A stretch of DNA of 64,000 nucleotides from Segatella copri (GTDB taxonomy: Bacteria > Bacteroidota > Bacteroidia > Bacteroidales > Bacteroidaceae): the NCBI RefSeq assembly GCF_949820605.1, contig NZ_CATKVU010000006.1:372001-436000 (forward strand), given 5' to 3'. The translations under genes and the position numbers were made by a program. Below the pieces are notes generated by a model. The model saw nothing but the letters and a program-made list of their open reading frames with translations. It was not told the DNA's origin and searched no databases. Position 1 is the first letter of the stretch. Each line of letters begins with the position of its first letter. Below are positions 57,301-64,000 of this stretch, piece after piece.

Positions 57301-57413
57301 GTGGTTTGGATCCAGAGTTGACTAACAGTAATCCACAGTACTCAGGTATTGATTCACGTGATAAGTATCCTACTATTCGTACATTTACATTGGGTGCAAA
57401 GGTAACATTCTAA
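54391..57413 (+). CDS. SusC-type TonB-dependent outer-membrane transporter, frameshifted at G9 in the signal peptide
   Basis: Imports oligosaccharides across the outer membrane with SusD. From ATG 54391 the frame encodes a signal peptide but stops at 54493-54495, just after nine G (54472-54480). The mature protein is read in another frame, open from 54453. Seven or ten G would join them. Mature part: carboxypeptidase-regulatory-like domain (VKGVVKDANGEAIIGASV), the NEVVVIGYGTQKK plug start, the TRGAAGVIIITTK motif and a full beta-barrel to GAKVTF. Phase variation or a sequencing error are both possible. GTG 54453 could start it in frame but without a signal peptide. Confidence 0.85.
54472..54480 (+). 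repeat. G9 homopolymer inside the susC signal peptide
   Basis: Nine consecutive G. The frame before the run and the frame after it differ by one base; G7 or G10 restores continuity. This is a typical site for slipped-strand change. Confidence 0.85.
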
Positions 57414-57425
57414 AAAAGAAACATT

Positions 57426-59093
57426 ATGAATACAAAAATAAATAAGATATTAGTTTCTGCCATCGTTGGTACCTGTGGCTTGACCATGACAGGCTGTACT
57501 GATCTTGATGAGAAATTATATAGTGTAATCGCAACAGAGCAACATCCTCTGTCACAGGCAGAATTGGAACGTACCATTGCTCCTGTATATAGCAGCTTGC
57601 GTAATGTATATTGGGGATGGTTTGGTATGTCTGACATTATGGATATGAGCTCTGATGTATGGGGTGTTCCTAACCGTCCTGGTATTGGATGGGGAGACCT
57701 CTATGTATCAATGCATAAGCACCAGTTGAACTCAGAAATTGGTTTCTTTGAGGTTAACTGGAACAACAACTATGCAGGTGTAAATGCTTGTAACAAGATT
57801 CTTGCTAACGAGGCAATCGCTTCCAGCGAGGATATTACAGCGCAGATTCGTGCTTATCGTGCATTATATTACTACAATTTGTTCGATTTGTACCGTAATA
57901 TTCCTTTGGATACTACCTATGTCCATGAGGATGGTTGGACACCGGAACAGTCAAAGCCAGAAGATACTTTCAAATGGATTGAGAGCGAATTGAAGGCTGT
58001 TGCTGATAAATGTCCTTCTACTATTGAGATGGGAAAGATCAACAAGTATGCCGCTCACATGCTTTTGGCAAAACTCTATTTGAACCACAATGCTTGGTTT
58101 AAGGATGATTCTGACAAGAGTTGGTATCAGAAGAGTTTGGACGAAGTTAACAAAGTGTTGGAGGGGCCTTTCTCTTTGGCACCTAACTACAATGATAACT
58201 TCGTAGAAGATATCTCTAAATCGCCAGAGATTATATTTGGTATTCCATTGGAGAATAAGTATGCTGGTGGTAACTATATGGCTAATATGTGGATTCACAA
58301 TGCCGGTCGTGCCCGTTGGAACTTTGCTGGTTGGGCTACTGGAGGTGGCATCGTATTCCCACAGTTCCTTGATATCTATGAGGAGGGTGATACCCGCATG
58401 GAAAATACTTGGACAGGTGGTCAGCAGTATGCGCAGGATGGAAGTCCTATCACTGTAGATGGTGAGCCATTGGTTTATACCAAGGAACTTCATAGTATCG
58501 ACAATCCTGGTTGTTTCCCATTTGAGAGCTACCGCTTGATTAAGTATGAAATCTTGAGTGGTGATTTTGGTACAAGTTATGATGACGTGCCTTATTTCCG
58601 TTTGGCAGATGCCATGATGATGAAGGCTGAGTGCCTGCTTCGCTTGGGACAGAATGAAGATGTGGCTGCTGAGCTGGTAACAAAGGTTCGTGCCCGCAAC
58701 TTCAAGGCTAATCCGGAAAAGGCAGTTGTTACTGCTGCTTATCTGAAAGGTGGTAGTAAGTACAACTATGGTCATCGTGAAGACCGTGGAAAGGACGTTA
58801 ATTCTCATGATTGGGTAATTACTGAAGAAGGTGGAGCTGATATTGAATTTGGAGGTTTGCTCGATGAGTATGCTAAGGAATTCGTGGCCGAGGCTCATCG
58901 TCGTGACGAATTGATTCGCTTTAACATCAAGGGCACCAATATGAATGTTTACAACGGTAAGTCTTGGTTCTGCAAGGATAAGGTTGATAATCGTGATGGT
59001 GATTTGTTCCCAATCCCTAAGACAGCATTGAAGGGTAACCTCAAGTTGAAACAGAATCCAGGATATGATGGTTTGACATCTGGTGAAAAATAA
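57426..59093 (+). CDS. SusD/RagB-type glycan-binding lipoprotein
   Basis: Surface lipoprotein that captures glycan for SusC. Lipobox LTMTGC with Cys24, then the SusD fold: N-terminal TPR-like helices (ITAQIRAYRALYYYNLFDLY near residue 138) and the RagB/SusD C-terminal region with AEAHRRDELIRF near 510. 555 aa, normal. Starts 12 bases after susC. Confidence 0.95.
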   Translation: MNTKINKILVSAIVGTCGLTMTGCTDLDEKLYSVIATEQHPLSQAELERTIAPVYSSLRNVYWGWFGMSDIMDMSSDVWGVPNRPGIGWGDLYVSMHKHQLNSEIGFFEVNWNNNYAGVNACNKILANEAIASSEDITAQIRAYRALYYYNLFDLYRNIPLDTTYVHEDGWTPEQSKPEDTFKWIESELKAVADKCPSTIEMGKINKYAAHMLLAKLYLNHNAWFKDDSDKSWYQKSLDEVNKVLEGPFSLAPNYNDNFVEDISKSPEIIFGIPLENKYAGGNYMANMWIHNAGRARWNFAGWATGGGIVFPQFLDIYEEGDTRMENTWTGGQQYAQDGSPITVDGEPLVYTKELHSIDNPGCFPFESYRLIKYEILSGDFGTSYDDVPYFRLADAMMMKAECLLRLGQNEDVAAELVTKVRARNFKANPEKAVVTAAYLKGGSKYNYGHREDRGKDVNSHDWVITEEGGADIEFGGLLDEYAKEFVAEAHRRDELIRFNIKGTNMNVYNGKSWFCKDKVDNRDGDLFPIPKTALKGNLKLKQNPGYDGLTSGEK

Positions 59094-59111
59094 TTATTAA
59101 TAGACATTGAT

Positions 59112-60131
59112 ATGAAAAAGAATATATTATATGTATGCATGGCATGCTTGGCATTGAGCTTCACCGCTTGTAGCGATGATCCTAATGATGCGGTAGAGAA
59201 GCATGTATATACCGAGTCTGAGTCTCCGTATCTCCGAATCGATGCTTCTGCAAATATAACTTATAATGCTGAATTCAGAGAAGGACACATAGCTCCAATC
59301 TCCATCAGCTTAAAGAAATATGCAGAGAAAATACAAGAGAAATTAGGCATGACGGTTGATGATATGTTGGCAGCAGTTGATAATGGTAGTGTTGTCTTCT
59401 ACAACATCAATACATCTAAGACGGTTTGGGACAAAACTGCCCCAACAGTTGGAACTTCAGGATGGGGATATGATGTTGATGGCAATTTTGCTAAAGATAA
59501 AGATGGAAACTTTGATGCAAGTAAAGTTGTTGCTTCTGTAGAACTTGATAAAGCTAATAAAGCAATCGTAGTGAAAGTGCCAGAAACAACCAAAGCAGGT
59601 CTTTCAATTATTGAAAATGTAGGATTTGCCGTTAATAATGGTAGGGACTATGACGACTATGTTCGATTCAATATCCCTATTTCAGTAACCAATCCTGGAT
59701 TGGTGATAGCAGCTATCGACGTTGCTACAGCGGAATATGATCCTACTTCTATAGATTTGTCTAAGAGTAAAGATGCTATTGAGAAATGTATGGGTATCTC
59801 TTATTCAGATTTTTTGAAAGGATTGAAAGATCCAGAAGGTCCTATTGCTATGTATATGGTTGATAACGAAACCGGAAAATGGGATGTTACTTCCGAATAT
59901 ACGGCAACTGGTATCGGTTACTGGGTTGATGGAAAATCACATGTTTGTGTGTGGAATGCTGATGGATTCAGTTTCTATATAGAAGCTGATGGTACTGCTG
60001 GTAGCATTGGAATAGGACATGCTCCAGGTATTGCTTCTAAGACGAAACAAGAATTAAACTTTGTTTTTGCGATGAAGGATGATCCGCAAAACAAGTTTAT
60101 TCAATTTAAGGTAACTGCAACAGTTTTATAA
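59112..60131 (+). CDS. DUF4859 surface lipoprotein, 339 aa
   Basis: Lipobox SFTAC with Cys20. Two DUF4859-like units follow, roughly residues 40-190 and 200-335; the second has the GIGYWVDGKSHVCVWN and IGIGHAPG motifs shared with the metalloprotease-like protein downstream. Probably a surface glycan-binding protein of this PUL, by position after susD. The function of the family is unsettled. Confidence 0.8.
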   Translation: MKKNILYVCMACLALSFTACSDDPNDAVEKHVYTESESPYLRIDASANITYNAEFREGHIAPISISLKKYAEKIQEKLGMTVDDMLAAVDNGSVVFYNINTSKTVWDKTAPTVGTSGWGYDVDGNFAKDKDGNFDASKVVASVELDKANKAIVVKVPETTKAGLSIIENVGFAVNNGRDYDDYVRFNIPISVTNPGLVIAAIDVATAEYDPTSIDLSKSKDAIEKCMGISYSDFLKGLKDPEGPIAMYMVDNETGKWDVTSEYTATGIGYWVDGKSHVCVWNADGFSFYIEADGTAGSIGIGHAPGIASKTKQELNFVFAMKDDPQNKFIQFKVTATVL

Positions 60132-60137
60132 TTTAAT

Positions 60138-60170
60138 ATAAGTAGGAAGGATTTTTTCCTTCCTACTTAT
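60138..60170. repeat. Strong intercistronic hairpin
   Basis: Perfect 14-bp stem ATAAGTAGGAAGGA and complement with a T5 loop, right after the DUF4859 gene. A-rich rather than T-rich sequence follows, so it may set mRNA stability or partially end the transcript. Confidence 0.7.
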
Positions 60171-60188
60171 TAAAAAACATATTTAGTT

Positions 60189-60586
60189 TTGATTATAAAA
60201 AAAATAATTCTGTTTTTGTTTTCTTTTCTCCTTTTGTCTTGGGTTTTTGTTGAAAAAGTACAAGCACAGACAAACTCTCCTTTAGCGATTTATTATGGGG
60301 ACCTGTAGGAACAGAGTATGTGGTTACTAGTCCATTAACTTATACAAAAGTTTTGATTGATGACAATTTTGCAAATCCCCAAATAAATAAAGAATATTTA
60401 TTCTTAGGAGAAGGAGTTATGTTGTGTCTTACGGCTAAGTTTCCTTTATCTACTCATTATTCGGTACTGAAGGTTAGTACAATGGGTGGATTCGTTGAAA
60501 CATATCCTATAGAAAGTCATAAAGTAGAGGTGCAGCTTTATGTTCCTCTAAAACAAGGGCGTTCTATATTTTTGATACCAGAGTAA
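60189..60586 (+). pseudogene. Secreted small protein, frameshifted at a G run
   Basis: From TTG 60189 the frame gives a clear signal peptide (IIKKIILFLFSFLLLSWVFV) and then YYG, but stops at 60306 after GGGG (60297-60300). The frame to 60586 continues as PVGTEYVVTSPL. One more G would join them as YYGGPVGTEYVV, matching YLGGCNGTEYII in the intact paralogue at 60609. No ATG start is visible. A pseudogene or a sequencing error in a G run. Confidence 0.65.
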
Positions 60587-60608
60587 TTTAATTTAAAACA
60601 TAAATCGT

Positions 60609-61004
60609 ATGAAAAGAAATATTTTAATTATATTTTTGAGCTTACTGACTTTTTTGTTTGTAAATGCCAAAACAGATAAACAACCTTCTATTGGGCTGTA
60701 TCTTGGTGGATGTAATGGAACTGAATATATTATAGAAGATCCTTTAAAGCAGCCAATGTCAGTAACGATATCTGATTATAGTAAGAATCCCTATCGATTA
60801 ACAGAATATCGTTGGGGAGGCGGTGTCTATTTTACGATTAAGGTAAAATTCCCTAATATCATATCTTATTCTAAAGTTTCAGTAAAATCAACTATAGGTT
60901 ATGGTGGCGAATTTGCGGTTTATAATAATGCAGCTTTGATACAAACCTTTTTTCCTATGGCTAGTCAGAAACAGTTTTCTATTTTTGTAGAGCCAATTCC
61001 GTAG
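60609..61004 (+). CDS. Small secreted protein, 131 aa
   Basis: Signal peptide (KRNILIIFLSLLTFLFVNA), then a compact beta-rich domain with LYLGGCNGTEYII. Paralogous to the broken gene just upstream. No lipobox. Function unknown; its place between susD and the metalloprotease-like gene suggests an envelope role in the PUL. Confidence 0.65.
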   Translation: MKRNILIIFLSLLTFLFVNAKTDKQPSIGLYLGGCNGTEYIIEDPLKQPMSVTISDYSKNPYRLTEYRWGGGVYFTIKVKFPNIISYSKVSVKSTIGYGGEFAVYNNAALIQTFFPMASQKQFSIFVEPIP

Positions 61005-61031
61005 TTTTTATTAAACCTAATTACCTTTAAT

Positions 61032-63368
61032 ATGTTTAAATTCATTTTAAAACAGAAAGTTTATCTATTCCTAGTCTTAATGATAGGAATGATAGCATCA
61101 TGTAGTAGTGATGATGATATTGTAATCGGTGATATTACTTCGCCTACTGGTGAATTGACAAAGACGATTCCTTGGGATGAGACAGAGGCAAGCATATCTT
61201 TTACTGCAAATTCAGCTTGGACGGCTAGTGTCGCAGAAGTAGGTACCCGTGCGGCAACTTCTATCTCTTGGCTAAAAATAACTGTGCCTAAGGGTGGCGC
61301 AGGAGATGTTAAGATGCCTTTGCTCCTTAGTAAAAACGATAATGAAACTTATCGTGAGGCAGAGGTTACTATCAAATGTGGTGAGAAGTGTGTTACGGTA
61401 ACAATCCATCAAGAGGCTAATCCTGATGCCGTAAAGATGATGGATGCTTCTTCTATTAGTAATTATAGTATGTATATCACTCCTGGTACCTGGAATGAAG
61501 GATTTGAAAAGGGACCTGACTACATGCTCCGCAGCGATGCCAGATGGTCGTGGTGGAGAATGAAGCAGAGCGAGCACTTCTTTGTGTTCTGGGAGCCTGG
61601 CTTTGGAGATAATCCTAATGCTGAATCTGTACCGGAGGCTTTGCGTGTGGATGTTGATGACTTGTTGCAGAAGGCTGAGCAGTTCTATAAGACCAATGTA
61701 GAGAAACTCGGTATGGCAACTGTCGGACAGGGAAAATCGGTCCTTGACAATCATAAGATGCAGATTTATCTCCTTTATCAGACAGAATGGCTTGCTACTG
61801 GTTCTGGCTATGATGACAAGATAGGTGCCCTTTGGGTAAATCCATCTACCTGCAAGCCGGTTGGTTCAACCATCGGTCATGAGATAGGGCACTCTTTCCA
61901 ATATCAGGTTTCTGCCGACAAGCTTTTCACGGGTGAGGTTACGCCAATAGATAGGGCTGATGGTTCTCAGCTTGTGCCTGCTGGCTTCCGTTATGGATTT
62001 GGTGAAAATGGTGCTGGCGGTTGTGCTTATTGGGAACAATGTGCCCAGTGGCAGTCGTTCCAGGATTATCCTAACGAGTGTTTTGACCAGGACGCTCATT
62101 ATGCTGTTTGGCTCAAGAATCATCATCGCCACTTCAACCATGAGTTCATGCGTTACGCAAGCTACTGGTTCCAGTATTGGTTTACTGAAAAGCATGGCAT
62201 CGAGTCATACGCCCGTATCTGGAAAGAAAGCAAATATCCGGAGGATCCGCTCCAGACTTATATGCGCATCTATTGCAACAATAGTCTTGATGCACTCTAC
62301 AAGGATTTGTATGCGTATAGTGCTCATTGTGCTGACTATGATTTCAAGGTTGTGCATCAGTATAAGAAGGAGGCTGCCATCAACTATTCTACCAAACTGT
62401 ATAAGAACGATGGCTATTATCAGGTGGCTTATACTAACTGCCCGGGTACAACAGGTTTCAATCTCATCCCGCTGAATGTTCCTGCTTCGGGCAAGGTAAG
62501 TGCAATGCTTGAGGGTTTGGCTCCTGGCTCTGCTTTGGCAGCTGGTGATCCAGGCACTGTGGTAGATGGAGATGGTAATGCCAAGAGTACTGTGACCAAG
62601 TATAATTCACAGAGCAATACTCAGCAGAATTATCGTTATGGTTTTGTGGCTATCACCAAGGATGGTAAGTCGCATTATGGCGAGATGCATACAGGCAAGA
62701 AAGGCACAGCAAACTACGAAGTTCCTGCCAATACCGAGCGCTTGTACCTCTGTGTGCTGGCTGCTCCTGATAAGTATAATCGCAATGCCTGGGATGATGA
62801 TGAGACCAATGATGAGCAATGGCCTTATCGTGTGAAGTTCTCGGGTGCCGACTTGCTGGGCAACGTGACGATACCGGAAGGAGACCCTACTGACGTGGAG
62901 ACTTCACTTGAAGTAAGTCTTGACGCAAGCAGCGAAAGCTATCCTCTGTATACCTTCAATCTCTTGAATGATGGTGTCATGGAGAAGATTGCAAAGGCAT
63001 TCAAGTTGCAGCCTTCTGAGATTGCAAGTGCTACATTGGAGGCTGGCGTTGTGAAAGCTGAGGGCTTCACGGGTCCTGCTGATGACAAGGTGGCTGTGGG
63101 CTTGACTAATCCTGATGGCAAGGTGTCGTATGCTTACTCTGCCAATGGAATCGGCTTCTGGATTGCAGAAGATGGTTCTTCCGGTGTTTGGGGAGATGGT
63201 ACGAAAATCTACTTCGAATATGATGCCGGGGGCTATGCTCTTACTGTGGGTCATAAGCCTGGTTCTTCTGAAAAGGGCAAGACTTATATCATCAAACCAA
63301 CCATGGTCTATAATAAGAATGGTAAACTGCATAAGGCAGTTATCACCATCAAGATGAAATTCGCATAG
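61032..63368 (+). CDS. BACON/HExxH/DUF4859 surface lipoprotein, 778 aa
   Basis: Lipobox with Cys24 (IASC). Residues about 40-130 form a BACON domain. A DUF6055-like domain holds the zinc-protease motif HEIGH at 283-287, with an intact His-Glu-x-x-His. A C-terminal DUF4859 unit (about 615-778) has NGIGFWIAEDGSSGVWGDG and VGHKPG, like the lipoprotein at 59112. Predicted cell-surface metallopeptidase or a fold reused for binding; no third zinc ligand can be named with confidence. Last gene of the PUL. Confidence 0.85.
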   Translation: MFKFILKQKVYLFLVLMIGMIASCSSDDDIVIGDITSPTGELTKTIPWDETEASISFTANSAWTASVAEVGTRAATSISWLKITVPKGGAGDVKMPLLLSKNDNETYREAEVTIKCGEKCVTVTIHQEANPDAVKMMDASSISNYSMYITPGTWNEGFEKGPDYMLRSDARWSWWRMKQSEHFFVFWEPGFGDNPNAESVPEALRVDVDDLLQKAEQFYKTNVEKLGMATVGQGKSVLDNHKMQIYLLYQTEWLATGSGYDDKIGALWVNPSTCKPVGSTIGHEIGHSFQYQVSADKLFTGEVTPIDRADGSQLVPAGFRYGFGENGAGGCAYWEQCAQWQSFQDYPNECFDQDAHYAVWLKNHHRHFNHEFMRYASYWFQYWFTEKHGIESYARIWKESKYPEDPLQTYMRIYCNNSLDALYKDLYAYSAHCADYDFKVVHQYKKEAAINYSTKLYKNDGYYQVAYTNCPGTTGFNLIPLNVPASGKVSAMLEGLAPGSALAAGDPGTVVDGDGNAKSTVTKYNSQSNTQQNYRYGFVAITKDGKSHYGEMHTGKKGTANYEVPANTERLYLCVLAAPDKYNRNAWDDDETNDEQWPYRVKFSGADLLGNVTIPEGDPTDVETSLEVSLDASSESYPLYTFNLLNDGVMEKIAKAFKLQPSEIASATLEAGVVKAEGFTGPADDKVAVGLTNPDGKVSYAYSANGIGFWIAEDGSSGVWGDGTKIYFEYDAGGYALTVGHKPGSSEKGKTYIIKPTMVYNKNGKLHKAVITIKMKFA

Positions 63369-63381
63369 TTAATATAGTTAC

Positions 63382-63434
63382 TTCCGTTGCTGACGTAAAA
63401 CTGTTGTTTTGCGGAATGCAACGGAACTTTTTTG
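63382..63434 (+). terminator. Terminator of the PUL
   Basis: Outer 9-bp stem TTCCGTTGC / GCAACGGAA and inner 8-bp CGTAAAAC / GTTTTGCG, followed by a T7 tract. Confidence 0.85.
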
Positions 63435-63860
63435 TTTCTCCACTTATATTGATAACACTCTCGTTTCTCCTTTTAATACGTACATATCCGAAGCGTAAGA
63501 TGTGTTGTCTTAATACCCTATAATTCATAGTTTAAACAGTCATACATCCACGTTTATTTGGTTTGAACATCTTGATTTGTGTGGTTGCTGCCATATGCCG
63601 GCAATCACACGAATCTAATTCTTTAAGGTCTGATGCCATCTATCGCAAGCTTTTCAACAATGATATGCAGTATCTGATAGAGTGTAGTGAGAAAATCGTG
63701 AGGGATACCCCCAAATCGTGATGGATAGCGTGATGGATATTTCCGTTTTCGAAGTATCTATCACGCTATTCAAGTGTCTGTATATTAGTATATTAAGATG
63801 TGTAATACATATAAATCGTGATGGATGATAGATTATTACATAAAATTTGTTCATATGAAG
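63435..63860. other. Non-coding tail with ATCGTGATGGATA repeats
   Basis: No supported gene. ATCGTGA(T/G)GGATA-type words occur about four times between 63690 and 63830, and ATAGCGTGAT (63725-63734) is repeated inverted at 63760-63769. Confidence 0.5.
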
Positions 63861-64000
63861 ACTGCGCTGGGTTACTGATATTACTGCATCGGGTTACAGA
63901 TATTACTGCATCGGGTTACAGATATTACTGCATCGGGTTACAGATATTACTGCATCGGGTTACAGATATTACTGCATCGGGTTACAGATATTACTGCGTA
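63861..64000. repeat. 22-bp tandem repeat array
   Basis: Unit ACTGCATCGGGTTACAGATATT, 22 bases, in about 6.4 copies running into the right edge. The middle five are near identical and the outer ones diverge. No spacers, so not CRISPR. The array may continue past the window. Confidence 0.85.

Noticed and set aside
63861..64000. CRISPR array
   Set aside because: The 22-base units are adjacent with no spacers, and no cas gene is near.

Overview
The window looks like chromosome from a Bacteroidota gut commensal, most likely Prevotella/Segatella (P. copri-like). Evidence: many promoters carry the Bacteroidota -7 box TAnnTTTG; there is a SusC/SusD polysaccharide-utilisation locus with GH127, GH146, GH43 and GH97 enzymes; the order parA-parB-DUF5683-mltD-rel is typical of the group; the tmRNA tag ends in ENNYALAA; BACON, DUF4859 and DUF4143 proteins are present. 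The species name is inference. No insertion sequence, prophage, rRNA or CRISPR array is visible.

Layout. 1-12.6 kb is accessory: a dynamin-like GTPase cut by the left edge, tiny proteins, a tight operon of membrane and coiled-coil proteins ending in DUF4112 and a uracil-DNA-glycosylase-like protein, a self-regulated Fic-like repressor, an LRR protein, two tandem paralogues, a DIP1984 protein and a WYL regulator. 12.6-42 kb is mostly housekeeping: a DUF4143 ATPase with its own operators, gamma carbonic anhydrase, alaS, a MerR regulator, a pectinesterase, the parA-parB-DUF5683-mltD-rel operon, surE-lpxB followed by a GH5 remnant, rsfS-ftsH-cdsA, two identical tRNA-Gln genes, a DUF349 protein, corA with a long structured leader, pepD, a flippase-like membrane protein, rsmA-frr-rsgA-araC, and tmRNA.

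42-63.4 kb starts with a PepSY membrane protein and a repeat-rich gap. A polysaccharide-utilisation locus follows: GH97-GH43-GH127 on the minus strand, then GH146, SusC, SusD and a set of surface proteins on the plus strand. Three promoters in this locus share direct repeats 21 nt apart, at the same distance from the -7 box, plus an AUAAACCUAG leader element, so they are probably one regulon. The enzymes suggest an arabinose- and galactose-containing plant glycan. The regulator is not in the window.

Points most worth a second look: susC is put out of frame by a G9 tract inside its signal peptide; a secreted-protein gene in the same operon is also broken at a G run; the corA leader can pair in two exclusive ways, one hiding the ribosome binding site; the Fic protein has lost its catalytic His and has palindromic operators over its promoter; the right edge carries a 22-bp tandem repeat.
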